This document shows, one piece after another, positions 17,009 to 26,364 of a stretch of 64,000 nucleotides of DNA; position 1 is the stretch's first letter, and each line of letters begins with the position of its first letter. The notes under the pieces are model-generated. The model was given only the letters and a program-made list of their open reading frames with translations, was not told the DNA's origin and searched no databases. Origin of the DNA: Ruegeria marisrubri (lineage in GTDB: Bacteria; Pseudomonadota; Alphaproteobacteria; Rhodobacterales; Rhodobacteraceae); contig NZ_LQBQ01000034.1 of NCBI RefSeq assembly GCF_001507595.1, forward strand, positions 124,001 through 188,000, given 5' to 3'. The position numbers and the translations under genes were made by a program.

Positions 17009-18166
17009 ATGGACCTGCACAGCACCTACCCCGGACTCGAGGATCTGAAACGGCGCGCCAAGCGGCGCGTTCCGCATTTCGTCTGGGAATATCTCGACAG
17101 CGGCACCGGGGCCGAGGTGGCGGTGAACCGCAACCGCTGGGCGCTGGATCAGGTGCGGTTCCTGCCCTCGATCCTGCACGGCCCGCAGGAACCCGACCTG
17201 CGCACCCGAATGCTGGGGCAGGACCATGCCCTGCCCTTCGGCATCGCGCCGATCGGCATGTCGGGGCTGGTCTGGCCGGATGCCGAGGGGATTCTGGCCC
17301 GCGCCGCGGCCCGCGCGGGCATTCCCTATACGCTCTCGACCGTCGCCAGCCAGAGCCCCGAGGACCTGACCCCGCACCTGGGCGAGAACGCCTGGTTCCA
17401 GCTTTACCCGCCGAAAGACCCCGAGATCCGCCGCGACATGCTGGAGCGCGCCCGCGCGGCCGGGTTCTCGACCTTGGTGCTGACCGCCGATGTGCCCGTC
17501 GCCTCGCGGCGCGAGCGGCAGACCAGATCGGGGCTGCGGCAGCCGCCGAAACTGACCCCGCGCCTGATGGCGCAGGTCGCGAGGCGGCCGGCCTGGGCCT
17601 GGTGCATGGCGCGGGCGGGGATGCCGCGGATGCGGGCGCTGGACAAATACATCGACGGCTCTGCCGACCTGCCCCCGACCGCGCATGTCGGATATCTGCT
17701 GCGCACCTCGCCCGGCATGGATTACGTGAAGTGGCTGCGCGATCACTGGGAGGGGCCGTTCATCATCAAGGGCGTGATGCGGGCCGAGGATGCCGCGCCG
17801 CTGGAGGCGACCGGGGTCGATGCGCTGTGGGTATCGAATCACGGTGGCCGCCAGTTCGACGGCGCGCCCGCCAGTATCGAGGTTCTGCCCCAGATCCGCG
17901 CCGCGACGGATCTGCCGCTGATCTTTGACGGGGGCACCGCGGGCGGGCTGGATATTCTGCGCGCGCTGGCGCTGGGGGCCGATTTCGTGATGCTTGGGCG
18001 GGCGTTTCTCTATGCCCTCGCCGCCCTTGGCGAGCGCGGCCCAGCCCATGTGATCGACATTCTCCGCAAGGATTTGGAGGCAAATATGGGACAGCTGGGT
18101 GCCGTTACGGCAACCGAGTTGCCGCCGCCGATCATGCTGAATCATGCCGCATCGCAGAATGCCTGA
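17009..18166 (+). CDS. FMN-dependent alpha-hydroxy acid dehydrogenase (L-lactate dehydrogenase-like)
   Basis: A 385-residue TIM-barrel flavoenzyme. Visible motifs: N-terminal FVWEYLDSGTGAE, FGIAPIGMSGLVWP, LTADVPVASRRERQ, and the active-site segment WVSNHGGRQFDGAP with the catalytic His, followed by the phosphate-binding FDGGTAGGLDILRALALGA. This set fits LldD, glycolate oxidase and mandelate dehydrogenase relatives, which oxidise 2-hydroxy acids and pass electrons to quinone or oxygen. Exact substrate cannot be told from sequence; lactate is most likely from length and the NHGGRQ motif. It is transcribed toward pyruvate carboxylase with a 137-base gap, so a pyruvate link is possible but not shown. 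Confidence 0.85.
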   Translation: MDLHSTYPGLEDLKRRAKRRVPHFVWEYLDSGTGAEVAVNRNRWALDQVRFLPSILHGPQEPDLRTRMLGQDHALPFGIAPIGMSGLVWPDAEGILARAAARAGIPYTLSTVASQSPEDLTPHLGENAWFQLYPPKDPEIRRDMLERARAAGFSTLVLTADVPVASRRERQTRSGLRQPPKLTPRLMAQVARRPAWAWCMARAGMPRMRALDKYIDGSADLPPTAHVGYLLRTSPGMDYVKWLRDHWEGPFIIKGVMRAEDAAPLEATGVDALWVSNHGGRQFDGAPASIEVLPQIRAATDLPLIFDGGTAGGLDILRALALGADFVMLGRAFLYALAALGERGPAHVIDILRKDLEANMGQLGAVTATELPPPIMLNHAASQNA

Positions 18167-18303
18167 CGGAAATCATGACTGAAAAACTGTCGTTTCGCGG
18201 CGTTTGCGAGCGATAACATGCCGGTTCTACCCAGAAATACAGATATACCTGTGCGTATTGTCCGCCTAAAACACGGCCAAGCTGAAAGACCACGGGACCT
18301 GCC

Positions 18304-21300
18304 ATGACCGACTTCAAGAAAATCCTGATCGCGAACCGCGGCGAAATCGCCATCCGAGTGATGCGTGCGGCGAACGAGATGGGAAAACGCACCGTCGCCG
18401 TCTTTGCCGAAGAGGACAAGCTGGGGCTGCACCGCTTCAAGGCGGATGAAGCCTATCGCATCGGCGAAGGGTTGGGGCCGGTCGCGGCCTATCTGTCGAT
18501 CGACGAGATCATCCGGGTCGCCAAGGAAAGCGGCGCCGACGCGATCCATCCGGGCTATGGCCTGCTGTCCGAGAACCCGGATTTCGTGGATGCCTGCGTC
18601 AAGAACGGAATCACCTTCATCGGCCCCAAGGCCGAGACCATGCGCGCGCTAGGCGACAAGGCCAGCGCCCGGCGCGTGGCGATCGAGGCCGGCGTGCCGG
18701 TGATCCCGGCCACCGAGGTTCTGGGCGACGACATGGACGCGATCCGCAAGGAAGCGGCCGAGATCGGCTATCCGCTGATGCTCAAGGCCAGCTGGGGCGG
18801 TGGCGGACGCGGGATGCGTCCGATCCTGTCCGAGGACGAATTGGAAGAGAAGGTGCTGGAAGGCCGCCGCGAGGCAGAGGCCGCGTTCGGCAATGGCGAG
18901 GGCTATCTGGAAAAGATGATCACCCGCGCCCGCCACGTCGAGGTGCAGATCCTGGGCGACAAGCACGGGCAGATCTATCACCTGTATGAACGCGACTGCT
19001 CGGTCCAGCGCCGCAACCAGAAGGTCGTGGAACGCGCCCCGGCCCCCTATCTGAGCGACGAGCAGCGCGCCGAGCTGTGCGAGCTGGGCCGCCGCATCTG
19101 CGCCCATGTGAATTACGAATGCGCCGGCACGGTCGAGTTCCTGATGGATATGGACACCGGCAAGTTCTACTTCATCGAGGTGAACCCGCGCGTTCAGGTC
19201 GAACACACCGTCACCGAAGAGGTCACCGGCATCGACATCGTGCAGGCGCAGATCCTGATCGCCGAGGGCAAGACGCTGGCCGAGGCCACCGGCATGGCCA
19301 GCCAGGAGGACATCCGTCTCAACGGCCATGCGCTGCAGACGCGGATCACCACCGAGGACCCGCAGAACAACTTCATCCCCGACTACGGCCGGATCACCGC
19401 CTATCGCTCGGCCACCGGCATGGGCATCCGTCTGGACGGCGGCACGGCCTATGCGGGCGGGGTGATCACGCGCTATTACGACTCGCTGCTGACCAAGGTC
19501 ACCGCCTGGGCGCCGACGCCCGAGAAAGCCATCCACCGCATGGACCGCGCCCTGCGCGAGTTCCGCATCCGCGGCGTTTCGACGAATATCGACTTCGTCA
19601 TCAACCTGCTCAAGCATCCGACCTTTTTGTCGAATGAATACACCACCAAGTTCATCGACACGACGCCCGAGCTGTTCACCTTCAAGAAACGGCGCGACCG
19701 GGGCACCAAGGTGCTGACCTATATCGCGGACATCACCGTGAACGGGCATCCCGAGACCAAGGACCGCCCCCTGCCCCGCGCCGACCTGAAAGAGCCCAAG
19801 CCCCCGGCCCGCAAGGCCGAGCCGCAGATGGGCACCCGCAACCTGCTGGAGCAGAAGGGCCCGCAGGCGGTGGCCGACTGGATGAAGGCGCAGCGGCAGC
19901 TGCTGATCACCGACACCACCATGCGCGACGGGCACCAGTCGCTCTTGGCGACGCGGATGCGCTCGATCGACATGATCCGGGTGGCGCCGGCCTATGCCGC
20001 CAACCTGCCGCAGCTGTTCTCGGTCGAGTGCTGGGGCGGCGCGACCTTTGACGTGGCCTATCGCTTCTTGCAGGAATGCCCCTGGCAGCGCCTGCGCGAC
20101 CTGCGCGAGGCGATGCCCAACCTGATGACCCAGATGCTGCTGCGCGGCAGCAACGGGGTGGGCTACACCAACTATCCCGACAACGTGGTGCAGGAATTCG
20201 TCCGCCAGGCGTCGCAGAACATCGACGTGTTCCGGGTGTTCGACTCGCTGAACTGGGTCGAGAACATGCGCGTGGCGATGGATGCGGTCATCGAGAACGG
20301 CAAGATCTGCGAAGGCACCGTCTGCTATACCGGCGACATCATGGACCCGGACCGGGCCAAGTATGACCTGAAATACTATGTCCAAACCGCGAAAGAGCTG
20401 CGCGACGCAGGCGCCCATGTTCTGGGCCTGAAAGACATGGCCGGCCTGCTGAAACCCGCCGCCGCGCGGGTGCTGATCCGGGCGCTGAAGGAAGAGGTGG
20501 GCCTGCCCATCCACTTCCACACCCATGACACCGCCGGCATCGCCAGCGCCACCATCCTTGCGGCCAGCGAGGCGGGCGTGGACGCGGTGGACTGCGCGAT
20601 GGACAGCTTCTCGGGCAATACCAGCCAGGCGACGCTGGGCACCGTGGTCGAGGCGCTGCGCCACACCGACCGCGACACCGGGCTGGACATCAAGGCAATC
20701 CGCGAGATCAGCGACTATTTCGAAGCGGTGCGCGAGCAATACGCCGCCTTCGAATCCGGGCTGCAGGCCCCCGCCTCCGAGGTCTATCTGCACGAGATGC
20801 CGGGCGGCCAGTTCACCAACCTCAAGGCGCAGGCGCGCTCGCTGGGGCTGGAGGAACGCTGGCACGAGGTGGCGCAGATGTATGCCGACGTGAACCAGAT
20901 GTTCGGCGACATCGTCAAGGTGACGCCGTCCTCGAAGGTGGTGGGCGACATGGCGCTGATGATGGTCAGCCAGGGCCTGACGCGCGAGCAGGTCGAGGAC
21001 CCGGATACCGAAGTGGCCTTCCCCGACTCGGTCGTGGACATGATGCGCGGTAACCTCGGCCAGCCGCCGGGTGGCTTCCCCGAGAAGATCATCAGGAAGG
21101 TGCTCAAGGACGAGGCGCCCAATACCGAGCGTCCGGGCAAGCACCTGCCGCCGGTGGACCTGGAAGCGACCCGCGCCGACCTGTCCAGGCAGCTCGAGGG
21201 CAAGGAAGTCGATGACGAGGATCTGAACGGCTACCTGATGTATCCCAAGGTCTTTCTCGACTACATGGGCCGCCACCGCACCTATGGTCCGGTGCGTACC

Positions 21301-21741
21301 CTGCCGACCAAGACCTTCTTCTACGGCATGGAGCCGGGCGAGGAGATCACCGCCGAGATCGACCCCGGCAAGACGCTGGAGATCCGCTGCCAGGCGATCG
21401 GCGAGACCGACGAGAACGGCGAGGTCAAGGTGTTCTTCGAGCTCAACGGCCAGCCGCGGGTGATCCGCGTGCCGAACCGGTTGGTGAAGGCCTCGACGAT
21501 CCAGCGGCCCAAGGCCGAGGTCGGCAACCCCAACCATGTGGGCGCGCCGATGCCGGGTGTCGTGGCCACGGTCGCGGTTACGCCGGGCCAGGTGGTCAAG
21601 GAAGGCGACATGCTGCTGACCATCGAGGCGATGAAGATGGAGACCGGCATCCACGCCGAGCGCGACGCCACCGTGAAGGCGGTGCATGTCCAGCCCGGCG
21701 GTCAGATCGACGCCAAGGACCTGCTGGTCGAACTGGAATGA
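18304..21741 (+). CDS. pyc: Pyruvate carboxylase
   Basis: Single-chain biotin enzyme converting pyruvate, bicarbonate and ATP to oxaloacetate. The 1145 residues match the usual length. An N-terminal biotin carboxylase domain (ILIANRGEIAIRVMRA, ATP-grasp loop ASWGGGGRGM, EVNPRVQVEHTVTEE) is followed by the carboxyltransferase barrel (TTMRDGHQSLLATRMR, HFHTHDTAGI) and a biotinyl domain with AMKMET, the biotinylated Lys being residue 1111. It supplies the TCA cycle when C3 compounds are used. A strong terminator follows at 21781. Confidence 0.98.
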   Translation: MTDFKKILIANRGEIAIRVMRAANEMGKRTVAVFAEEDKLGLHRFKADEAYRIGEGLGPVAAYLSIDEIIRVAKESGADAIHPGYGLLSENPDFVDACVKNGITFIGPKAETMRALGDKASARRVAIEAGVPVIPATEVLGDDMDAIRKEAAEIGYPLMLKASWGGGGRGMRPILSEDELEEKVLEGRREAEAAFGNGEGYLEKMITRARHVEVQILGDKHGQIYHLYERDCSVQRRNQKVVERAPAPYLSDEQRAELCELGRRICAHVNYECAGTVEFLMDMDTGKFYFIEVNPRVQVEHTVTEEVTGIDIVQAQILIAEGKTLAEATGMASQEDIRLNGHALQTRITTEDPQNNFIPDYGRITAYRSATGMGIRLDGGTAYAGGVITRYYDSLLTKVTAWAPTPEKAIHRMDRALREFRIRGVSTNIDFVINLLKHPTFLSNEYTTKFIDTTPELFTFKKRRDRGTKVLTYIADITVNGHPETKDRPLPRADLKEPKPPARKAEPQMGTRNLLEQKGPQAVADWMKAQRQLLITDTTMRDGHQSLLATRMRSIDMIRVAPAYAANLPQLFSVECWGGATFDVAYRFLQECPWQRLRDLREAMPNLMTQMLLRGSNGVGYTNYPDNVVQEFVRQASQNIDVFRVFDSLNWVENMRVAMDAVIENGKICEGTVCYTGDIMDPDRAKYDLKYYVQTAKELRDAGAHVLGLKDMAGLLKPAAARVLIRALKEEVGLPIHFHTHDTAGIASATILAASEAGVDAVDCAMDSFSGNTSQATLGTVVEALRHTDRDTGLDIKAIREISDYFEAVREQYAAFESGLQAPASEVYLHEMPGGQFTNLKAQARSLGLEERWHEVAQMYADVNQMFGDIVKVTPSSKVVGDMALMMVSQGLTREQVEDPDTEVAFPDSVVDMMRGNLGQPPGGFPEKIIRKVLKDEAPNTERPGKHLPPVDLEATRADLSRQLEGKEVDDEDLNGYLMYPKVFLDYMGRHRTYGPVRTLPTKTFFYGMEPGEEITAEIDPGKTLEIRCQAIGETDENGEVKVFFELNGQPRVIRVPNRLVKASTIQRPKAEVGNPNHVGAPMPGVVATVAVTPGQVVKEGDMLLTIEAMKMETGIHAERDATVKAVHVQPGGQIDAKDLLVELE

Positions 21742-21764
21742 AAAAGGGCGGCCGCTGGCCGCCC
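21741..21764 (-). terminator. Terminator of the Gly/Asn-rich protein gene
   Basis: GGGCGGCC and GGCCGCCC (21746-21764) form a perfect stem. On the minus strand it is followed by TTTTT, so it ends leftward transcription from 21814. Confidence 0.7.
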
Positions 21765-21780
21765 CCTGTCCTGATACCGC

Positions 21781-21810
21781 GCCGCCCGGATCGCTCTGGG
21801 CGGCGTTTTT
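21781..21810 (+). terminator. Terminator of pyruvate carboxylase
   Basis: GCCGCCC (21781-21787) pairs with GGGCGGC (21798-21804) over a ten-base loop and is followed by GTTTTTC on the plus strand, 40 bases after the pyc stop. Confidence 0.85.
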
Positions 21811-21813
21811 CGT

Positions 21814-22686
21814 TCAGTCGGTGAGCATTCCGTTCAGGGCCTCGACGGCCTCGTCCGACAGCTCCTGATCTCCGGTCAGATCGGCCAGCGCCTGATCGGT
21901 GGTGTCCTGTGCGGTATCCACCGCGTCCTCTGCGTCGGCGACATCGTTTTCGGCATTTTCCACCGCCTCTTCGGCGTCGCTGACAGCGTCGTTGTAGTCG
22001 TCGATGGAATCGAACTGTTCGTCGATCTCGTCGTCTGTCAGAGCCTCAAGATCTGCCAGTTCCTTCTCTGCGTCCGCCAGAACCCCGAGCGCCTCGTCCA
22101 GGTCATCCTGCGCCATGTCCAGATCGAAAAGCGTGTCGCGATAGTCCGAAAGCTGGCCTACCCGGCTGTTCGGAGCCGCATTGGCAAAGGCCTGCGCACT
22201 GGCATGAGCCGCGTTCCAGCCCTTCAGCTCGGACGCGATCTTGCCGTGATGGTTCGGGGCAACGTGGTTAGTCTCGGTTTGGGATTTCGCGCGGCCGTTG
22301 CTGCGTTGTGACTTGCCACTGAACAACCCTGTGACCTTGTCGGCAAATGCTTCGGCCCTTGCGCCAAGGCCGTTGCCTTGTCCCTGGCCCTTTCCCTTGC
22401 CTATGCCGAGCCCGGCAAACACACCGGCCCCCTTGCCGGATCTGTCATTGCCTCTACCGTTGCCGAAACCGAACCCGGCGCCTTTCCCGTTGCCACCGGC
22501 ATGGCCGACGCCGTGGCCACCTCCGTTTCCGCCGCCTTTGCCGTTGCCACCGCCTTTGCCGTTGCCACCGCCGTTGCCATCTTTGGCAAAAGCGGGTTCA
22601 GGCATGGAAACGGTGACTGCAAAGCTGACCGCACCGGCCAGCATGAAACACACGGCAGTGACGCGCATGGCCGAATTGATCTTCAT
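21814..22686 (-). CDS. Secreted low-complexity Gly/Asn/Lys-rich protein with acidic helical tail
   Basis: I do not recognise the family. The 290-residue product starts at ATG 22686 behind a GGAGG ribosome site and has a signal peptide ending near AFA-KDG at residue 34. Then comes a stretch of GNGKGGGNGKGG-type repeats to about residue 100, a basic linker, and a C-terminal half rich in Asp/Glu/Ala with heptad-like helices (DAEEAVENAENDVADAEDAV), probably a coiled coil. Glycine-rich repeats suggest an extracellular or cell-surface structural role, perhaps metal binding or matrix, but no catalytic motif is seen. The open frame extends upstream of 22686 without signal-peptide sense. Confidence 0.75.
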   Translation of the reverse strand: MKINSAMRVTAVCFMLAGAVSFAVTVSMPEPAFAKDGNGGGNGKGGGNGKGGGNGGGHGVGHAGGNGKGAGFGFGNGRGNDRSGKGAGVFAGLGIGKGKGQGQGNGLGARAEAFADKVTGLFSGKSQRSNGRAKSQTETNHVAPNHHGKIASELKGWNAAHASAQAFANAAPNSRVGQLSDYRDTLFDLDMAQDDLDEALGVLADAEKELADLEALTDDEIDEQFDSIDDYNDAVSDAEEAVENAENDVADAEDAVDTAQDTTDQALADLTGDQELSDEAVEALNGMLTD

Positions 22687-22942
22687 GAGATTTCCTCCAC
22701 TTGTCCCACAACTTCGCCTGCCCGCCTGCCTGGTCAACAATTCGACTTGCGCGTTTCTGCACTTGTCTGCGCCTGACGAAATCCGGAGATGCACCCTAGC
22801 ACGAAATTTTGTCAAAATCATGCCGGCCGTGAAACATGCCGCACCAGGCTGCACGTCACCATCCACGACCGGCATTTCCGCCATGCCTGGGCGAGTTGCC
22901 GCTCGCAGGTGAAAATTTTTTCGGAAGCGATGCGTTTTTCCT

Positions 22943-22970
22943 CTTGCAGCTTCCGGCCAGAATTTATACT
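22943..22970 (+). promoter_or_regulatory. Probable promoter of the tRNA-Gly pair
   Basis: CTTGCA at 22943 and TATACT at 22965-22970 are 16 bases apart, ending 19 bases before the first tRNA. The rest of the 22687-22942 spacer shows no gene; it must also contain the minus-strand promoter of the Gly/Asn-rich protein. Confidence 0.5.
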
Positions 22971-22989
22971 TCACGCCTCACTCAACGGG

Positions 22990-23064
22990 GCGGGCGTAGC
23001 TCAGGGGTAGAGCATTACCTTGCCAAGGTAAGGGTCGTGAGTTCGAATCTCATCGCCCGCTCCA
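22990..23064 (+). tRNA. tRNA-Gly (GCC), copy 1
   Basis: Cloverleaf with acceptor GCGGGCG/CGCCCGC, D-arm GCTCAGGGGTAGAGC, anticodon arm TTACCTTGCCAAGGTAA with GCC at the tip, T-arm GTGAGTTCGAATCTCAT, and encoded CCA. It reads the main glycine codon GGC, common in this high-GC genome. Confidence 0.97.
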
Positions 23065-23099
23065 GTGAGAGGCCGAATGGCCACAGACAGTATCTGAAT

Positions 23100-23174
23100 G
23101 CGGGCGTAGCTCAGGGGTAGAGCATTACCTTGCCAAGGTAAGGGTCGTGAGTTCGAATCTCATCGCCCGCTCCA
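23100..23174 (+). tRNA. tRNA-Gly (GCC), copy 2
   Basis: Base-for-base identical to the copy 110 bases upstream, including the encoded CCA, separated by a 35-base spacer. A tandem duplication probably transcribed as one unit. Confidence 0.97.
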
Positions 23175-23264
23175 GATGCCGATCCACCTTCCCGACGAAA
23201 TCGCAGGTCAGGGCGAATATCGGCGCGTGAAGCCGGCGTGGCGGCTTGACTGCCGCCAGCGGCC

Positions 23265-23504
23265 TCAGAAGGCCTTGAAGGTCATCGTGGTCAGCGACCG
23301 TTCGATATTGGGAATCACCAGCAGGTGTTCGTTGATGTAATGGCCCACATCCTCGCTCTCGGGGATGTAGAGCTTCATCAGCAAGTCGTATTCGCCGCTG
23401 GTGGAATACAGCTCCGAGTGGATTTCGCGCAGCGCGATTTCTTCGGCCACCTTGTAGGTCGTGCCGGGTTTGCAGCGGATCTGGATGAAAACGCAGGTGG
23501 TCAT
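23265..23504 (-). CDS. Stand-alone Lrp/AsnC ligand-binding (RAM) domain protein
   Basis: A 79-residue protein starting [14 protein letters not shown] and ending [11 protein letters not shown]. It corresponds to the C-terminal RAM domain of Lrp/AsnC regulators ([43 protein letters not shown]) without a helix-turn-helix. Such single-domain proteins form effector-binding oligomers or modulate full-length Lrp proteins. The ATG at 23504 was preferred over an upstream frame extension lacking family sequence. It lies divergent to hisB. Confidence 0.85.
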
Positions 23505-23680
23505 GCCGCGAGACTTTCGTTTGAATTTGGCTGTTGGTTTCGGCGTCAAGCTGGCATGGCGGCCCGACGGGCGCAATCCCCTGATTTTCACGCAACACAT
23601 CGCCGCGCCCGCGGATTGCGGGCTGGAAATCGCCCCCGCGCCGGGCCTATAAGCACGCCCGTAGCAAAAGGAATTCGCCC

Positions 23681-24268
23681 ATGCGTCGCGCCTCGATCAG
23701 CCGCAAGACGGCCGAAACCGAAATCACGGTCGAGATCAATCTCGACGGGACCGGCACCTATGACAACCAGACCGGCGTCGGGTTCTTCGATCACATGCTG
23801 GACCAGCTGGCGCGCCATTCGCTGATCGACATGAAGATCCGCGCCAAGGGCGACTACCACATCGACGACCACCACACGGTCGAAGATACCGGCATCGCGC
23901 TGGGTCAGGCGCTGACCGCCGCCCTGGGCGACAAGAAGGGGATCCTGCGCTATGGCGAGTGCCACCTGCCGATGGACGACGCGCAGGTGCGCTGCGCGCT
24001 CGACCTGTCGGGCCGGCCCTTCCTGGTCTGGAACGTCGACCTGCCCACGCCCAAGATCGGCACGTTCGACACCGAGCTGGTGCGCGAGTTCTTTCAGGCG
24101 CTCAGCACCCATGGCGGCATCACCCTCCATGTGGACCAGCTGCACGGGTTCAACAGCCACCACATCGCCGAGGCGGCGTTCAAGGCCGTCGCCCGCGCCC
24201 TGCGCATGGCGGTCGAGACCGACCCGCGCAAGGCCGACGCGATTCCCTCGACCAAGGGCGCGCTTTGA
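23681..24268 (+). CDS. hisB: HisB, imidazoleglycerol-phosphate dehydratase
   Basis: Dehydrates imidazole-glycerol phosphate to imidazole-acetol phosphate in histidine synthesis. The 195-residue mono-functional form has both metal-binding motifs, [10 protein letters not shown] near residue 65 and [12 protein letters not shown] near residue 160, and [15 protein letters not shown] purine-rich AAAGGAAT precedes the ATG. First gene of the local his group; hisH follows after 58 bases. Confidence 0.97.
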   Translation: MRRASISRKTAETEITVEINLDGTGTYDNQTGVGFFDHMLDQLARHSLIDMKIRAKGDYHIDDHHTVEDTGIALGQALTAALGDKKGILRYGECHLPMDDAQVRCALDLSGRPFLVWNVDLPTPKIGTFDTELVREFFQALSTHGGITLHVDQLHGFNSHHIAEAAFKAVARALRMAVETDPRKADAIPSTKGAL

Positions 24269-24326
24269 GCGCGGCCCGTATAGTGGGAACCGGTTTTCGG
24301 ACAAGCTTCGCGCAGGAAGGAATCAA

Positions 24327-24965
24327 ATGCTGACGGCCATCATCGACTACGAGAGCGGCAACCTGCACTCGGCCGAAAAGGCGTTTCAACGTATGGCCCG
24401 CGAACTGGACGCGGGCGAGGTCGTCGTGACCTCGGACGCCGAAATCGTGGCGCGCGCCGACCGGCTGGTGCTGCCCGGCGACGGCGCCTTTCCCGCCTGT
24501 GCGGCCGAGCTGCGCGGGCACAAGGGGATCCATGACGCCATGGTCGAGGCGGTCGAACAGAAGGGCCGCCCCTTTCTGGGCATCTGCGTCGGCATGCAGC
24601 TGATGGCGACCACGGGCCACGAATACCAGGAAACCCCTGGTCTGGGCTGGATCGCGGGCGACGTGGTCCGGATCGAGCCCAAGGACAAAAGCCTGAAAGT
24701 GCCGCACATGGGCTGGAACGATCTGGTCATCGAACATGACCACCCGGTGTTCGACGGCATCAAGACCGGCGACCACGCCTATTTCGTCCACTCCTACCAG
24801 TTCCACGTGGACAACCCGGCCGAGCGTCTGGCCCATGTCGACTATGGCGGGCCGGTGACGGCGGTGATCGGGCGTGACACGATGCTGGGCATGCAGTTCC
24901 ACCCCGAGAAAAGCCAGGATGTCGGCCTGCGCCTGATTGGCAATTTCCTGACCTGGACCCCCTGA
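24327..24965 (+). CDS. hisH: HisH, glutaminase subunit of imidazole glycerol phosphate synthase
   Basis: Class I glutamine amidotransferase that supplies ammonia to HisF. The 212-residue product from MLTAIIDYESGNLHSAEKA has the nucleophile motif FLGICVGMQLM and the His/Glu pair in GMQFHPEKS. The frame is open upstream within hisB, but the ATG at 24327 behind AGGAAGGAA gives the family N-terminus. Its partner hisF lies 1.4 kb downstream. Confidence 0.96.
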   Translation: MLTAIIDYESGNLHSAEKAFQRMARELDAGEVVVTSDAEIVARADRLVLPGDGAFPACAAELRGHKGIHDAMVEAVEQKGRPFLGICVGMQLMATTGHEYQETPGLGWIAGDVVRIEPKDKSLKVPHMGWNDLVIEHDHPVFDGIKTGDHAYFVHSYQFHVDNPAERLAHVDYGGPVTAVIGRDTMLGMQFHPEKSQDVGLRLIGNFLTWTP

Positions 24966-24989
24966 GGGGCGCAGGTCAGGCGCGAGAGA

Positions 24990-25388
24990 TCACTTGATCC
25001 GCGTCCAGACCTGCCCGCGGCAGATCAGCCCCCCGGCGACACAGCCCTTCACAGTCAGAGAGTCGCCCTCGAGCGCCATTTTCGACCGATAGGTTTTGTC
25101 CGAATCCGGCGCCCAGATCTTGCCGCCGGAATAGTACCCCTCTTCATCGGGCAGCATGTTCCAGATGATCTGCTTGCCCAGATGCTCGTAGTCGGCCGAA
25201 AGATCGCCCGAGGACTTGAACGCATTGTTGATCGTGCCGCAGATCGCGCTGCCGCAGGGCGCGATCTCGACATGCAGATAGCCCCCCTCTTCGCCCTCTG
25301 CCGTTTTCCAGATCCCTTCCACCGGGTCCGCCTGAACTGCACCCGCAAGTCCAAACCCCAGAACGGACGCCAGAATCACCCTGTTCAT
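24990..25388 (-). CDS. DUF2147 secreted protein
   Basis: A 132-residue protein with a signal peptide ([20 protein letters not shown]) and a DUF2147 domain: [22 protein letters not shown] near the start, then [21 protein letters not shown] and [23 protein letters not shown]2147 proteins are small beta-barrel-like periplasmic proteins of unknown function. It lies on the opposite strand between hisH and hisA, so it is antisense-oriented within the his group. The larger open frame around it is an artefact; the ATG at 25388 is preceded by GGAGG. Confidence 0.9.
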   Translation of the reverse strand: MNRVILASVLGFGLAGAVQADPVEGIWKTAEGEEGGYLHVEIAPCGSAICGTINNAFKSSGDLSADYEHLGKQIIWNMLPDEEGYYSGGKIWAPDSDKTYRSKMALEGDSLTVKGCVAGGLICRGQVWTRIK

Positions 25389-25520
25389 CGAAAACCTCCC
25401 TGTTTTCGGGCAATGTTGCGCGGCGTCGCGGCCGCAGGCAAGGCTGACTTTGGGTCGCGTTGCATTCCCTGCCCTGCCCATGCCATATCCCGCCCGGAAT
25501 TCAGCGAAAGGTCGCACATC

Positions 25521-26243
25521 ATGATCCTCTACCCCGCAATCGACCTCAAGGACGGCAAGGCCGTGCGCCTGCTGCGCGGCGACATGGACAAGGCCACCGT
25601 CTTCAACGAAGACCCGACGGCACAGGCCCGCGCCTTTGTCGAGGCCGGCTGCGAATGGCTGCACCTGGTGGACCTGAACGGCGCTTTCGCCGGCGAGCCG
25701 GTCAACGCCGCCCCGGTCGAGGCGATCCTGAAGACCTGCAGGGTGCCCGCGCAGCTGGGCGGCGGCATCCGCGACATGGCCACCATCGAGACCTGGCTCG
25801 ACAAGGGGCTGGCGCGCGTGATCCTTGGCACCGTCGCGGTCGAAAATCCCGCCCTGGTACGAGAGGCCGCCCGCGCCTTCCCCGGCAAGGTTGCCGTCGG
25901 TATCGACGCCCGCAACGGCAAGGTCGCCACCAAGGGCTGGGCAGAAGAAACGGATGTCGAGGCCACCGATCTGGCCAAAAGCTTCGAGGATGCCGGCGTC
26001 GCCGCCATCATCTACACCGACATCAACCGCGACGGCGCGATGCAAGGCCCCAACATCGAGGCCACGGCCGCCCTGGCCCGCGCCGTGTCGATCCCGGTGA
26101 TCGCCAGCGGCGGCGTCAGTTCCCTGGCCGACCTGATCGCCCTGCGAGACTGCGGCGTTGCCCTGAACGGCGCGATCTCGGGCCGCGCCCTGTATGACGG
26201 CGCGCTGGACCTTGCCGAGGCGCTCGCCGCCCTGCGCGAATGA
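25521..26243 (+). CDS. hisA: HisA, ProFAR isomerase
   Basis: Isomerises ProFAR to PRFAR, the HisF substrate. The 240-residue TIM barrel begins [17 protein letters not shown] with the first catalytic Asp, has LGGGIRD in the middle, TDINRDGAM with the second Asp, and VIASGGVSS as phosphate loop. Start chosen by family alignment and GAAAGGTCG upstream. The intergenic repeat copy 2 follows the stop. Confidence 0.97.
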   Translation: MILYPAIDLKDGKAVRLLRGDMDKATVFNEDPTAQARAFVEAGCEWLHLVDLNGAFAGEPVNAAPVEAILKTCRVPAQLGGGIRDMATIETWLDKGLARVILGTVAVENPALVREAARAFPGKVAVGIDARNGKVATKGWAEETDVEATDLAKSFEDAGVAAIIYTDINRDGAMQGPNIEATAALARAVSIPVIASGGVSSLADLIALRDCGVALNGAISGRALYDGALDLAEALAALRE

Positions 26244-26249
26244 CCCTTC

Positions 26250-26315
26250 TTCATCTGGCCCAAAATATCCTCGGGGGTGAATTGGCCGCAGGCCAAGAGG
26301 GGGCAGACAGCCCCC
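26250..26315. repeat. Intergenic repeat/hairpin element, copy 2
   Basis: After hisA: CCCAAAATATCCTCGGGGG, an inverted repeat TTGGCCGCAGGCCAA, then GGGGGCAGACAGCCCCC. It shares layout and flanking words with the block at 3581-3641, while the inverted repeat in the middle differs. It lies between hisA and hisF and may dampen readthrough. Confidence 0.6.
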
Positions 26316-26364
26316 TTCCCCGCAAACAGCTTGCCGAAACCCGTTCCGAACTTATAACTGCCCT

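Noticed and set aside
18649-21687. About 1000-codon open frame antisense to pyruvate carboxylase
   Set aside because: Mirror of the pyc codon bias; no ribosome site, no domain, and pyc is certain.
22395-22610. Tandem GGCAACGG-type DNA repeats as a non-coding repeat array
   Set aside because: They are codons of the Gly/Asn/Lys repeat region of an intact secreted protein.
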